Notes: a model not told the origin generated them from the sequence alone. A stretch of DNA of 64,000 nucleotides from Paenibacillus sophorae (GCF_018966525.1 NZ_CP076607.1:5022001-5086000), one strand, 5' to 3'; positions 33,108 through 42,619 are shown, numbered from the stretch's first letter. Program-made: numbers and translations.

Positions 33108-33632
33108 TTAGCCTTGTACATCCAGAACCGTTTCGCGAGGAGGCTCATATCCTTCCAGCCGGCGAAACTGGATGCCTTTGGAGGCCATCATCAACCGGAC
33201 CTTTTCCGTGTCCTTCGGATAGCTCCGGTGATAGACAATCTCGGCCACGCCGCTGTTGGCCAGCATATTCGCGCAGGTCCAGCAGGGCTCGTCTGTCACA
33301 TATACTGTGCTGCCTTCCCGGTCAATCCGGTCCGTAAAGAGCAGCAGATTCTGCTCCGCATGAATCGTGCGGATGCAGCGCTGCTTCTTGACCATCGTCT
33401 CCGCCCCGTCTACAATCTCCAGCTCATACTGCTCGGAGATCATGCAGCCCTCTTCGGAGCAGTCCGGCACCCCCATTGGAGCGCCGTTATAGGCGGTTCC
33501 GAGCAGCTTCTTGCCCTGGACAAGTACAGCGCCGACGTGGCGGCGCGGACAGCGAGAACGTGTCGAGACCATAAAGGCGATATCCATAAAATACGTATCC
33601 CAATCTTTGCGATAGGCAATGGTCATTGTCAT
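33108..33632 (-). CDS. comEB: dCMP deaminase-family protein ComEB
   Basis: Zinc-dependent deaminase that converts dCMP to dUMP; the gene lies in the comE operon, although a role in DNA uptake is not established. The 174-residue protein has the catalytic HAE at residues 91-93 and the zinc cysteines in PCWTCANML (Cys117 and Cys120). Two starts are possible, ATG at 33632 and ATG two codons later, both near GGAG/GGGGA sites. It sits 126 bases after comEA and is followed by a strong terminator. Confidence 0.93.
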   Translation of the reverse strand: MTMTIAYRKDWDTYFMDIAFMVSTRSRCPRRHVGAVLVQGKKLLGTAYNGAPMGVPDCSEEGCMISEQYELEIVDGAETMVKKQRCIRTIHAEQNLLLFTDRIDREGSTVYVTDEPCWTCANMLANSGVAEIVYHRSYPKDTEKVRLMMASKGIQFRRLEGYEPPRETVLDVQG

Positions 33633-33758
33633 TCCCCATTCTCTCCAAAATCGTTGTTAACTATTGTAGCATATCCCAGAAGCCTGGCAATATAACAACT
33701 ATCAATCGGCTCCCTGCCGCAGCTTCCGCTAATACCGCCAAGTATAATTCCTGTTTTA

Positions 33759-34388
33759 TCAAAATAAAACGTAGGGCCTCAGCTTCTCCAGCATCTTCGG
33801 ACCGATTCCTTTTACCTTTCCCAAATCGGAAGCGTTATGAAATGCCCCATGCTGATTGCGGTAATCCAGAATCGACTGCGCTTTCTTTTCGCCGATGCCT
33901 GGCAGGGCGGTCAATTCGGAGATTCCCGCCGTATTGACATTGACCTTCCCCTCCGCCGATGCCGGAGCATCAGCCGCCGGAGCCCGGGAAGCGGCAGCCC
34001 GATCTCTGGCGCTAGCATCTGTTACCAGGCTGCCCCCTTCCTCAGCCCGAGCCGCGTATCCCGCGCCGTCTCCATTCGGGACGGCCACCGATTTAGCGTT
34101 CTCCTGCGAGGCCGCATCTTTATCATCTCCGCTTTTTCGTCCAGGGTTGCCATCCGCTTCCTCTGCTTCTTTTATTTTATCCGTCTCACGAGAGGCCGCG
34201 TTCTCGCTATCAGACACAGGGCTGCCGCCCACTGTCGCCGTCTGCCCGCTTTCAATCGCCTTCGCCACCTCGGCGTTCAACGTTTCCCACCCGGTGATTC
34301 CTTGCTCATCTCCGTTTCCGGCGGTCCAGATTAAGCCGCCCCCGATTAACGCCACGGCAATCGCGCCGATTATACTTATCTTGTTCAT
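33759..34388 (-). CDS. comEA: Competence DNA receptor ComEA
   Basis: Membrane-anchored double-stranded DNA receptor for transformation. The 209-residue protein has an N-terminal membrane helix (IIGAIAVALIGGGLIW), a long acidic Ala/Ser-rich linker and a C-terminal pair of helix-hairpin-helix motifs: VNVNTAGISELTALPGIGEKKA and KVKGIGPKMLEKL. The SLBB domain found in some Bacillus ComEA proteins is replaced by the low-complexity linker. Start ATG at 34386-34388 behind AAGGAG. It is the first comE gene, divergent from comER. Confidence 0.93.
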   Translation of the reverse strand: MNKISIIGAIAVALIGGGLIWTAGNGDEQGITGWETLNAEVAKAIESGQTATVGGSPVSDSENAASRETDKIKEAEEADGNPGRKSGDDKDAASQENAKSVAVPNGDGAGYAARAEEGGSLVTDASARDRAAASRAPAADAPASAEGKVNVNTAGISELTALPGIGEKKAQSILDYRNQHGAFHNASDLGKVKGIGPKMLEKLRPYVLF

Positions 34389-34536
34389 ACCGGCTTCTCC
34401 TTTTTCAATAATTTTCTAAATATTCGAACCTTTTTTCCATACATCACCTAAACTCAGGCATGTGGCCATGCCTGTAACGCATACATATAACGAAGAACAT
34501 TACTGTAAGAGCAAGCGCGAAAGGAGGAACCACAGG

Positions 34537-35379
34537 ATGAAAGTGGGTTTTATCGGAACGGGCAGCATGGGCGGCCTGTTGATCGACGCCTTTCTTTCTT
34601 CCGGGGGGCTTTTGGCCGGCGACGTGATTGCGAGCAACCGCAGTCCGCAGAAGCTGGCCCGTCTCGCGCAGCTTCACCCCGGAATCACGCTGGCGGAAAG
34701 CAACGGGGAGACTGCGTCCCGCAGCGATATTTTATTTTTATGCGTCAAGCCGATGGAGTTTAAAACGCTAACCGATGAAATCGCCCATTGTCTCCGCAGC
34801 GAACAGATCGTCGTGTCCATTACAAGTCCGGTCCAAATTTACCATCTGGAGAGCGTCCTCCCATCCAAAATCGCCAAGATCATTCCTAGCATTACGCACA
34901 GCGTATACAGCGGAACCTCGCTCTGCGTACTCGGCAGCCGGCTGGAGGCCGATGATAGGACGCAGCTGCTCAAGCTGATGTCCCATATAGGCACTCCGGT
35001 GGAAATATACGAGCACCATACCCGGATCTCTTCCGATTTTTCCAGCTGCGGCCCGGCTTTCCTGAGCTATTTTATCGAACGGTGGATTGAAGCTGCCGTC
35101 GAAGCGACCGGGATCGACCATACACTGGCAGGAAAGCTTGCGGGCGAGATGCTTCTCGGAACGGGAAAGCTGCTGACCGAAGGCGAATTTACGCCGCAGC
35201 AGCTGCAGGACCGTGTCGCCGTCCCCGGCGGCATTACCGCCGAAGCCCTGAATCATCTGCGCTGCAGCCTGGACGGGGTGTTCGAACGGCTGATCGCCAC
35301 GACGCACAAGAAATACGACGAGGATGTGGCCAAACTCGATTCGCTGTTCGGAAGGGACGGCATTACTCGGCGTAAATGA
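34537..35379 (+). CDS. comER: Late competence protein ComER (pyrroline-5-carboxylate reductase-like)
   Basis: NAD(P)-binding protein of the ProC family, encoded opposite comEA as in Bacillus. The 280-residue protein begins with the Rossmann motif MKVGFIGTGSMGGLL and includes FLCVKPMEF and VAVPGGITAEALNHL, typical of ProC. Its physiological role is not settled; it is named for location, and an influence on sporulation or biofilm has been reported for relatives. I chose the ATG at 34537, nine bases after AAAGGAGG; a frame beginning at 34462 has no site. Confidence 0.88.
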   Translation: MKVGFIGTGSMGGLLIDAFLSSGGLLAGDVIASNRSPQKLARLAQLHPGITLAESNGETASRSDILFLCVKPMEFKTLTDEIAHCLRSEQIVVSITSPVQIYHLESVLPSKIAKIIPSITHSVYSGTSLCVLGSRLEADDRTQLLKLMSHIGTPVEIYEHHTRISSDFSSCGPAFLSYFIERWIEAAVEATGIDHTLAGKLAGEMLLGTGKLLTEGEFTPQQLQDRVAVPGGITAEALNHLRCSLDGVFERLIATTHKKYDEDVAKLDSLFGRDGITRRK

Positions 35380-35422
35380 TCGCCTCACAATCAGGAAATT
35401 GGGATGGACTCCGGAAACGCAA

Positions 35423-35459
35423 AAACCCCGCGGCAGGATGAACTCCCGCCGCGGGGTTT
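35423..35459. terminator. Bidirectional terminator between comER and leuS
   Basis: AAACCCCGCGGC pairs perfectly with GCCGCGGGGTTT. The minus side continues TTTTTGCG. It serves the two convergent genes comER (+) and leuS (-). Confidence 0.9.
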
Positions 35460-35470
35460 GGCGTTCTTCG

Positions 35471-37918
35471 CTAACCCACTACGATATTGACCAGCTTGCC
35501 CGGAACCGCAATGACCTTGCGTACGGTCTTGCCTTCTATTGCTGCGCTCACATTCGGGAGACCCATTGCATGCGCCTGCATCTCCTCTTGTCCCATGCCC
35601 TGCGGAATTAGGCTGCGCTGAACGATTTTGCCGTTCACCTGAACTACGATTTCCACCTCGGCGTCCACAGTCAGCGCCTCGTCGTAACTCGGCCACTCCA
35701 CATAGGAGATGGTGCCCTCATGTCCGAGCAGCTGCCACAGCTCTTCGGCAAGATGGGGAGCAAGAGGCGACAGCATCTGTGCGAAATTCTCCATCGCCTG
35801 GCGAGGCAGCGTTTCCTGTTTGTAAGCGTCGTTGATAAAAATCATCAGCTGGCTGATCGCCGTATTAAAGCGCAGATTCTCAAGATCATCGGTCACTTTC
35901 TTGATCGTCTTATGCCAGGTACGCTTGAATTCTTCGTTGCCGCCGTCCTCTGTGATTTTGGCGCTCAGGCTGCCTTCTTCGCTTACGAACAAGCGCCATA
36001 CACGGGAGAGGAAGCGGTGAATGCCTTCCACGCCGTTCGCGTTCCACGGCTTGGTCGCTTCCAGCGGACCCATGAACATTTCATATACACGCAGCGTGTC
36101 CGCGCCGAATTCGCCCACAATCTCGTCCGGATTAATGACATTGCCGCGCGATTTGCTCATCTTCTCGTTGTTGGTGCCGAGAATCATGCCCTGGTTGACC
36201 AGCTTGTAGAAAGGCTCCTTCGTATTTACAACGCCGAGATCATACAGCACCTTATGCCAGAAGCGGGCATACAGCAGGTGAAGCACCGCATGCTCAGCGC
36301 CGCCGATATACAGATCGACCGGCAGCCATTCCTTTTGCTTCTCTGGAGAACACAGCTCCTTGTCGTTATGCGGATCGATGTAACGCAAGTAGTACCAGCA
36401 GCTGCCGGCCCACTGCGGCATCGTGTTCGTCTCGCGGCGGGCTTTCATCCCGGTCTCGGGATCGACCGTCTCGACCCAGTCCGTCACATTCGCCAGCGGC
36501 GATTCGCCCGTGCCCGAAGGCTTGATCGCGTCGACATCCGGAAGCAAGAGCGGAAGCTGATCTTCCGGGACCGTCTTCATCGTGCCGTCTTCCAGATGAA
36601 GGATTGGGATCGGCTCGCCCCAATAGCGCTGGCGGCTGAACAGCCAATCGCGCAGGCGGTAGGTTACCTTGCCCTTGCCGAAGCCTTTTTCCTCAAGCCA
36701 GGCGATCATGGCGGCGATGGCCGCCGTATTCTCGAGCCCGTTCAGGAAATCGGAATTGACATGCGGACCGTCGCCGGCGTAGGCTTCCACTTCCACATTG
36801 CCCCCTTGGACAACTTCGATGATCTCGAGTCCGAACTGCTTGGCGAACTCCCAGTCGCGGGTGTCATGCCCCGGAACGGCCATAATCGCTCCCGTTCCGT
36901 ATCCGGCCAGAACGTAGTCCGCGATCCAGATCGGCAGTTTGGCGCCGTTTACCGGATTGACCGCATAGGCGCCGGTAAACACGCCTGTCTTCTCCTTCGC
37001 AAGATCGGTACGTTCCAAATCGCTCTTGCGCGAAGCCAGTGTCTGGTATTCCTCCACGGCCGAACGCTGGGCGTCAGTCGTGATCGACGCCACCAGCTCG
37101 TGCTCGGGTGCCAGCACGCAGTAGCTTGCCCCGAACAGGGTATCGGGCCGGGTTGTAAATACGGTCAGATTAGCATCATGACCGTCGATGCCAAAGGCAA
37201 CTTCGGCTCCCTTCGATTTGCCGATCCAGTTACGCTGCATGTCCTTGATGCTCTCGGACCAGTCCAGCTCTTCCAAATCCTCCAGCAGACGCTCAGCGTA
37301 TTCGGTGATCCGCAGAATCCACTGGCGCATCGGTCTGCGGATGACGGGATACCCGCCGCGCTCGCTTTTGCCATCAATGACTTCTTCGTTGGCCAGTACG
37401 GTGCCAAGCGCCTCACACCAATTCACCGGCACTTCAGCGACGTAAGCCAGGCCTCGCTTGTACAGCTGAATGAAGATCCACTGCGTCCATTTATAGTAAC
37501 CGGGGTCCGTCGTACTGATCTCGCGGTCCCAATCGTAGGAGAAGCCCAGCGATTTGATCTGACGGCGGAAGTTATTGACGTTCTTGATCGTGATATCACG
37601 CGGATGCTGCCCCGTATCCAGCGCATGCTGCTCGGCAGGCAGACCAAAGGCATCCCAGCCCATCGGGTGAAGCACATTGTAACCGCGCATCCGCTTGTAG
37701 CGGGAGACGATATCCGTTGCCGTATAACCTTCAGGATGCCCTACATGAAGACCGGCTCCCGAAGGGTACGGAAACATGTCGAGCGCGTAGAACTTCGGCT
37801 TGTCCGCTTCCTCACCGGTCTTAAAGGTATGATTTTCTTCCCAATACTTCTGCCATTTCGGTTCCAGTACCTGCGCCCGGTAACCTTGTGCGGCTGTATT
37901 TCCCTTGCTGTCGCTCAT
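35471..37918 (-). CDS. leuS: Leucyl-tRNA synthetase
   Basis: Class I aminoacyl-tRNA synthetase that charges tRNA-Leu. The 815-residue length is typical of bacteria. It has the HIGH-type signature PYPSGAGLHVGH (HVGH at 58-61), an inserted CP1 editing domain, and NEKMSKSRGN. The C-terminus ends VVVQVNGKIVQRS...GKLVNIVVG. Start ATG at 37916-37918 behind GGAGGAATAA. Expression is under an upstream T-box riboswitch with its own promoter, so it should rise when tRNA-Leu is uncharged. Confidence 0.98.
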   Translation of the reverse strand: MSDSKGNTAAQGYRAQVLEPKWQKYWEENHTFKTGEEADKPKFYALDMFPYPSGAGLHVGHPEGYTATDIVSRYKRMRGYNVLHPMGWDAFGLPAEQHALDTGQHPRDITIKNVNNFRRQIKSLGFSYDWDREISTTDPGYYKWTQWIFIQLYKRGLAYVAEVPVNWCEALGTVLANEEVIDGKSERGGYPVIRRPMRQWILRITEYAERLLEDLEELDWSESIKDMQRNWIGKSKGAEVAFGIDGHDANLTVFTTRPDTLFGASYCVLAPEHELVASITTDAQRSAVEEYQTLASRKSDLERTDLAKEKTGVFTGAYAVNPVNGAKLPIWIADYVLAGYGTGAIMAVPGHDTRDWEFAKQFGLEIIEVVQGGNVEVEAYAGDGPHVNSDFLNGLENTAAIAAMIAWLEEKGFGKGKVTYRLRDWLFSRQRYWGEPIPILHLEDGTMKTVPEDQLPLLLPDVDAIKPSGTGESPLANVTDWVETVDPETGMKARRETNTMPQWAGSCWYYLRYIDPHNDKELCSPEKQKEWLPVDLYIGGAEHAVLHLLYARFWHKVLYDLGVVNTKEPFYKLVNQGMILGTNNEKMSKSRGNVINPDEIVGEFGADTLRVYEMFMGPLEATKPWNANGVEGIHRFLSRVWRLFVSEEGSLSAKITEDGGNEEFKRTWHKTIKKVTDDLENLRFNTAISQLMIFINDAYKQETLPRQAMENFAQMLSPLAPHLAEELWQLLGHEGTISYVEWPSYDEALTVDAEVEIVVQVNGKIVQRSLIPQGMGQEEMQAHAMGLPNVSAAIEGKTVRKVIAVPGKLVNIVVG

Positions 37919-38040
37919 TGTTATTCCTCCTTGAATTGCTGCGAACCTCTAAGTTCCCCGGGATCAATAGTCCCAAAAATGCGGATTTTGCCGCGATGCG
38001 TACGCGCAAGTTTGCGAAAACCGCGGAACTTAGTTAATCA

Positions 38041-38372
38041 AAAAGCCTCCCATCCATAGCGTAAAAACGCTAGGGACGAGAGGCTGAATTCCCGTGGTAC
38101 CACCCTAGTTAGCAGGCGGACATTCTTTGCCACGCGCTTGCTCACTCTACACCCTGTAACGGGGGCGGGCCGACGGCGGTTAACGCTTGGACTGTTCTCA
38201 CATTTAAGAGAACTGCTCTTTCGGTCCGAAAGACGCCCAGCGGCTTGCGCCGTTTCTCCGAGGCGAGTTCATTTCGCTGTCGTCAACCGGCTTTCACCAA
38301 CAACACCGGCTCTCTGCATGACGCATCCGAAATTAATGCTCCTCATCCTTGAATCATTTGAAGTTCATTTTC
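38041..38372 (-). promoter_or_regulatory. T-box riboswitch controlling leuS (Leu, CUC specifier)
   Basis: Untranslated leader that binds uncharged tRNA-Leu. The T-box sequence AGGGTGGTACCACGGGAA lies at 38089-38106, containing the TGG that pairs with the tRNA acceptor end. The terminator AGCCTCTCGTCCC...GGGAGGCTTTTTGA occupies about 38038-38085. In stem I the stretch GAACTCGCC (38262-38270) places a CTC leucine codon (38265-38267) where the specifier loop is expected. The leader is about 330 bases long. Specifier assignment is inferred from the gene and the local motif. Confidence 0.93.
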
Positions 38373-38378
38373 CACAAC

Positions 38379-38408
38379 ATTATATACAATACCGGCCGTC
38401 TCAGTCAA
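38379..38408 (-). promoter_or_regulatory. leuS T-box promoter
   Basis: TTGACT (38403-38408), 18-bp spacer and TATAAT (38379-38384). The -35 box is only 11 bases past the stop of the AI-2E family gene. Confidence 0.85.
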
Positions 38409-38419
38409 TGCGCATTCTG

Positions 38420-39487
38420 TCACACCGGTTTCCGCTTCATATAATAGCTGATAACATGCTGAAGGACGACCTTTCCCGCCGCGAAACAGGGCACTGCCAG
38501 AATCAGCCCGACAATACCGGCAAGCTCGCCGCCGACCAGGAGCGCAAAAATAATGAGCAGCGGATGCAGATGGAGCGTCCGGCCGACGACCTGCGGCGAA
38601 ATCACATTGCTCTCCAGCATTTGGCATAACGTGTTCACCACAACGACAAGCAGCACCAGCCGGAACGATATGGTCGAAGCCATCACAATTGCGGGAGCCG
38701 CACCGAGAAAAGGACCCAAATACGGGACGAGCTCGAATATGGCCACAAGGCTCGCGAACAGCAGCGCATACGGCATTCCGATTAACGCGTAGCCGATATA
38801 AGCGAGTATGCCGATAATCAGACTGACCAGGAACTGGCCGCGGATGTAATTGCCGAGCGCCTCGTCGATATCTTTTAACATCGTCACAATGGATTTGCGG
38901 CGGGAGCGCGGGAGACAGGATACAAGCGTCCGTTCAAACACATCGAAATCTTTCAAAATATAGAACACCAAAAATGGAACGATAAAAGCGTCAAACAGTA
39001 CGCCGATGGTGGTGCCGATATGGTCCAGAAAATGCGAAATTCCCACGGCAAGCCGATTTTCCAGCTGAAAAAACCAGTTGTTGAGTCCCATTTCCACTCC
39101 AGGCGGGATCAGACGGGTATTCATACTGTGCATCAGCCCCTGCGCTCTCAGCGTCATCTCCGGCAAATGCTCGTTAAGCTCTTCGAGCTGCTTAATCAGC
39201 ATCGGAACGAGGTTGACTGCAATTACGGCAATCGTGGTCAAGAATACGGCATAAATCAGCAGAACGGCTGCTCCTCGCGGCACTTTTCGGCCAGCCAGCA
39301 TACTGACAACGGGATTAAGCACATACGATATGATCATGGCGGTCAAGAAAGGGGCCAGCACCGCTTTCAAAAAGGTGAATACATGCTGCAGCATCGGATG
39401 AAGCAGCCAAACGAAATACAAAATGATCAGAGCCAGAAGCACCCCGACCATCCAGCGAAACCATTTATTCCCGGACCATTGCTCCAT
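38420..39487 (-). CDS. AI-2E family transporter (membrane permease)
   Basis: Polytopic membrane protein of the family formerly called UPF0118/PerM; members are described as exporters or ion antiporters and most have no proven substrate. The 355-residue protein has helices at both ends, a central amphipathic region with LLFDAFIVPFLVFYILKDF, and PYLGPFLGAAPAIVMA. The ATG at 39485-39487 has AGGAGG seven bases upstream; a longer frame to 39607 has none. In many Bacillota this gene precedes alaS; here it precedes leuS. Confidence 0.87.
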   Translation of the reverse strand: MEQWSGNKWFRWMVGVLLALIILYFVWLLHPMLQHVFTFLKAVLAPFLTAMIISYVLNPVVSMLAGRKVPRGAAVLLIYAVFLTTIAVIAVNLVPMLIKQLEELNEHLPEMTLRAQGLMHSMNTRLIPPGVEMGLNNWFFQLENRLAVGISHFLDHIGTTIGVLFDAFIVPFLVFYILKDFDVFERTLVSCLPRSRRKSIVTMLKDIDEALGNYIRGQFLVSLIIGILAYIGYALIGMPYALLFASLVAIFELVPYLGPFLGAAPAIVMASTISFRLVLLVVVVNTLCQMLESNVISPQVVGRTLHLHPLLIIFALLVGGELAGIVGLILAVPCFAAGKVVLQHVISYYMKRKPV

Positions 39488-39611
39488 GGCGTTACCTCCT
39501 GCGGCAAACTGGACTGGCTTGTAAAGTAAGTATATGTTTGTCCGCCGCAAAATAACCGCCGTTTCGGAAACCTGCATTATAGCGCGATGGCCCCGCATAT
39601 TTTTCAATAAT

Positions 39612-39662
39612 AAAAAACGCCCAACATCCCTGCCGCAGTACCCGCAGCAAGGAGATTGGACG
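39612..39662 (-). terminator. Terminator after the zinc-ribbon gene
   Basis: CGTCCAA pairs with TTGGGCG at the base of a longer imperfect stem, then TTTTTTA on the minus strand. Located 50 bases after the stop at 39713. Confidence 0.85.
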
Positions 39663-39712
39663 CCGATAAATCTTATGTAACCGCCTCGTGAGACAAGCGT
39701 TTTAAGCCTGCC

Positions 39713-39922
39713 TCAGGAAGTGGCGTGAATGTGCGGAAACTCCTGCGCTATCTCTTCTCCGAAGAACAAATCGTCCAGCGAACTGAGCGTGCCGTCTTCT
39801 TCAACCTGATAGACCGACATTTTCTCGCCGTTGACCGTCAGTTCAATGAAACATCCCCAGCAATAAAATTGATGGGAACCAATCTTACCGATATCCTTGG
39901 ACCCGCAGTTTGGACACTTCAT
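39713..39922 (-). CDS. Small zinc-ribbon protein of unknown function
   Basis: 69-residue protein with two CxxC pairs, Cys3/Cys6 and Cys21/Cys24, spaced as a zinc ribbon, followed by an acidic C-terminal half. I do not recognise a specific function. It starts 12 bases after the PRC-barrel gene and is followed by a terminator, so the two form one operon after the cysteine desulfurase. A role in RNA, protein or metal handling is possible but not shown. Confidence 0.75.
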   Translation of the reverse strand: MKCPNCGSKDIGKIGSHQFYCWGCFIELTVNGEKMSVYQVEEDGTLSSLDDLFFGEEIAQEFPHIHATS

Positions 39923-39934
39923 ACATCATTCCAC

Positions 39935-40456
39935 CTATCCGTTCACAATGTTAATATTTTTTTCTAATCGTTCTTCACTGAGTGCCGGAACCACCACTGC
40001 ATTCTCTCCAATGGACATTCCCGGTATGCAAGGCAGCCATTTACGACCTTCCATCAAATCAGTCACAAGCCCATCGCTAATTTCCAGGGCTACTATTGTG
40101 TTTCCCAACTTTTGGTCAAAATAAACATCAGACACTTTGCCAAGAATCGTTCCGGTCTCCGTCACGACCTGCATGTCTTTCAATTTATTCTTGCCCTCCA
40201 GAAAGGAATGGGGTATGCTGCCTGCGTCCATCTTCCGGATAGACTCTTCATTCTGTATCATCACGGCATCCTCGCCGTAGGCGACAATGTCTTCCCATGC
40301 CACAACTTTCACATGACTGCCGAAAAAAGATTTGCTTTCCAGTTCAATACCCGTAATGTTCCAGTTTGAATCTAAAATACAATCGACAATTTTGCCGACT
40401 TCTTTGCCTTCCTCGACTCCAAACACATTCAGACCAATAAAATCCTGAAGTCTCAT
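39935..40456 (-). CDS. PRC-barrel domain protein
   Basis: 173-residue protein with two PRC-barrel-like repeats: MRLQDFIGLNVFGVEEGKEVGKIVDCILD at the N-terminus and MQVVTETGTILGKVSDVYFD around residue 95. PRC barrels occur in RimM and in sporulation protein YlmC; the function of stand-alone double-barrel proteins is unknown. The ATG at 40454-40456 has AAGGAG nine bases upstream; a longer frame to 40519 lacks one. It lies 112 bases after the cysteine desulfurase gene and before the zinc-ribbon gene. Confidence 0.82.
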   Translation of the reverse strand: MRLQDFIGLNVFGVEEGKEVGKIVDCILDSNWNITGIELESKSFFGSHVKVVAWEDIVAYGEDAVMIQNEESIRKMDAGSIPHSFLEGKNKLKDMQVVTETGTILGKVSDVYFDQKLGNTIVALEISDGLVTDLMEGRKWLPCIPGMSIGENAVVVPALSEERLEKNINIVNG

Positions 40457-40568
40457 GGCCGCAATCTCCTTGTTATAATGGAGTCTAGGAGAATTCCGGC
40501 AGGCTGTGAGAGCCGCCAAAAACTCCTGCGCTGAATTCAGGGAAAATCACCCCCGGCGACAAAAGGGT

Positions 40569-41714
40569 CTACCCTTTAATACGCAGCCGGTTAAAAATGG
40601 TTTCAATTTTCCGGGCAACATGTTCCATTTCTTCAGAAGTATTACCCAAGCCGGTGCTAAATCGAATCGCCGAGCTTAATTGATCGTCCGCAAGGTTCAT
40701 TGCCCTCAGCACATGGGAAATTTCTAGCGAGCCCGAAGTACATGCCGATCCGCTTGAAGCGGCGATGCCCTCCATATCGAGATTCATCAGCATGACGTCC
40801 GTGCGGACGCCGGGGAAGCTAATATTCGTAATATGCGTCAAACCGTGCTCGGCATTCCCGTTAATCTTATAGGAGTCCTGCCCGATACCTTGGTCTAGTC
40901 TCTCAAGCAGACGATTCCGCAGCGCTAATGATTCTTCATTCCTGACCGCTCGACCCTTTGCGGCGAGTTCGACCGCTTTGGCAAATCCGGCCGCACCGGC
41001 CAGATTCTCCGTCCCCGCCCGTCGCCCCCGTTCCTGCGAGCCTCCATACAGCCGGGGATGCAGCGGCGCGCCGCGCCGGACATAGAGGCCGCCGATACCT
41101 TGGGGTCCGTTGATTTTGTGTGCGGTAAAGCTCATATAGTCCACAGGCAGGCTTGACAGTGAAATCGGAATGGAACCCAGTGCCTGAACGGCATCGACAT
41201 GGAATAAAATCCCCTTCTCCCTAGCCAGTCTGCCAATCTCTTCAATCGGCTGAACTGTACCCACTTCATTGTTGGCAAACATGACGCTGATTAGGAACGT
41301 GTCGTCCCGAAGCGCCGCTTCGAGATCTTTCAGAGCAACCCGGCCTGTCTGATCCACAGGAAGGTATGTTATGGAATATCCTTCCTTCTCCAGCTCCTCG
41401 CAGGCATGCAGCACGGCGTGATGCTCGATAGCCGTTGTAATTATGTGACCGCCTTTACGGGAATGGGCTGCGCCGAACAGCGCCAGATTGTCGCTCTCCG
41501 TGCCCCCGCCGGTAAATACCCATTCATCCGGGGAGCATCCTAAATAGGAGCTGATGGCATCTCGCGCTCCGTTGATTATCTTCTTGGCAGAACGGCCAAA
41601 CGCATGCACGCTGGAGGCATTGCCTAATTGTTCCGTCATTATCTTCATCATGACTTCCGCCACCTCCAGGTGAACCGGCGTCGAGGCGGCATGGTCCAAA
41701 TAAATTGGCTTCAT
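40569..41714 (-). CDS. iscS: Cysteine desulfurase (IscS/NifS class)
   Basis: PLP enzyme that takes sulfur from cysteine as a persulfide; in this context it probably feeds MnmA for 2-thiouridine in tRNA. The 381-residue protein has YLDHAASTP at the start, the PLP-binding Lys200 in SFTAHKINGPQGIG, and the catalytic Cys325 in SSGSACTSG. It is the equivalent of the desulfurase between cymR and mnmA in Bacillus. Here an AT-rich gene with a terminator sits between it and cymR, so it must have another promoter. Start ATG at 41712-41714 behind AGGGAG. Confidence 0.93.
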   Translation of the reverse strand: MKPIYLDHAASTPVHLEVAEVMMKIMTEQLGNASSVHAFGRSAKKIINGARDAISSYLGCSPDEWVFTGGGTESDNLALFGAAHSRKGGHIITTAIEHHAVLHACEELEKEGYSITYLPVDQTGRVALKDLEAALRDDTFLISVMFANNEVGTVQPIEEIGRLAREKGILFHVDAVQALGSIPISLSSLPVDYMSFTAHKINGPQGIGGLYVRRGAPLHPRLYGGSQERGRRAGTENLAGAAGFAKAVELAAKGRAVRNEESLALRNRLLERLDQGIGQDSYKINGNAEHGLTHITNISFPGVRTDVMLMNLDMEGIAASSGSACTSGSLEISHVLRAMNLADDQLSSAIRFSTGLGNTSEEMEHVARKIETIFNRLRIKG

Positions 41715-41849
41715 ATATAGAACTCCCTATCCTTATCTCACAGTCTGTCCGAAAAATTGTATATCATTCAGCACACTCATAGGTTACCATTAATTAACAA
41801 AATAAATACAACCTTGTGACCACGCTATGAGAGCATACCTCAAAACACA

Positions 41850-41894
41850 AAGACCGGCAAGAGCTGCACCCAAATCCAGCGGCCTTCCGGTCTT
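41850..41894 (-). terminator. Terminator after the AT-rich membrane gene
   Basis: AAGACCGG pairs with CCGGTCTT, followed by TGTGTTTTG on the minus strand. Seven bases after the stop at 41901. Confidence 0.75.
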
Positions 41895-41900
41895 CGTATT

Positions 41901-42458
41901 TTATTTCATTATTATTTTCTTCTCTCCCGCCAATGTGTTAAAAATAAGCTCCTTTTCGTTAATCCACTTGGGATAGTCCAGTCCTAGAACCTCTTCAGGC
42001 GTTTTATATGCTTTATAATCAGAAATCATATCTGAATATTCCTGCCCGTTTAGTTTCTGCATCAGTAAACCCAGGAAGCTTTTTTGATAAAATCCAAAGA
42101 AATAAGAGCTCTCCCCTAATGTGGCTACCCTATATTTTACAATGAGGGTTTCTGTCCGCTTGGGAGAATGAAGATATCTATAATGATATTCCATACTGGC
42201 ATACCAAAAGTGAGAGAAAGCTATGAAGATGAACAACGGTAGACTCAAATACACAACGAACATTATTTTTCTTATAAGTATAAGAATTATTATACAGACG
42301 ATCGTATTAAACAGAACAACAAAGAACTCAGGCGGTTTAAGTAGAGGGATAAGATAATAGCCGTTTTTCTGTAATAGAAACAACACGATATCCGAAATGA
42401 GAAGAAATCCAAATAAATACAAGGCTTTTCTTTTATGAAAAGGCATTTTGGTTTGCAT
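41901..42458 (-). CDS. Hypothetical membrane protein, AT-rich
   Basis: I do not recognise this 185-residue protein. It has three predicted membrane helices, about residues 12-32, 43-65 and 68-85, and a hydrophilic C-terminal half with several Tyr and Lys residues. Base composition is visibly more AT-rich than its neighbours, and codons favour A/T endings, which suggests recent acquisition. It has a good ribosome site (AAGGAGG, four bases before ATG at 42456-42458) and its own terminator, so it looks functional. It interrupts the cymR-iscS pair. Confidence 0.7.
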   Translation of the reverse strand: MQTKMPFHKRKALYLFGFLLISDIVLFLLQKNGYYLIPLLKPPEFFVVLFNTIVCIIILILIRKIMFVVYLSLPLFIFIAFSHFWYASMEYHYRYLHSPKRTETLIVKYRVATLGESSYFFGFYQKSFLGLLMQKLNGQEYSDMISDYKAYKTPEEVLGLDYPKWINEKELIFNTLAGEKKIIMK

Positions 42459-42619
42459 CTGCCCTCCTTCATCGTGTGGGTCAAATCAGACAACCTTTTC
42501 CTGTTTTACACAATAAAACATAATTTGATGCCTTTCTTAAAGAGTTATTACATGGCTTTATTTAATCAATGTCAATCACTGTTTCAGGAAATGTGATTTG
42601 TAGTGTTATTTTTCTCATA

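Noticed and set aside
32966..33148. 61-residue N-terminal extension of ComEC
   Set aside because: It would overlap comEB and be encoded by the terminator stem. The ATG at 32965 has a ribosome site and gives the usual start.
35720..38059. 779-codon open frame on the plus strand, antisense to leuS
   Set aside because: It lies wholly opposite leuS and its leader, has no ribosome site, and its product resembles no protein family. Open frames opposite long GC-rich genes are common.
39488..39607. Forty-residue extension of the AI-2E transporter
   Set aside because: The internal ATG at 39487 has AGGAGG at the right distance and begins the family-typical sequence.
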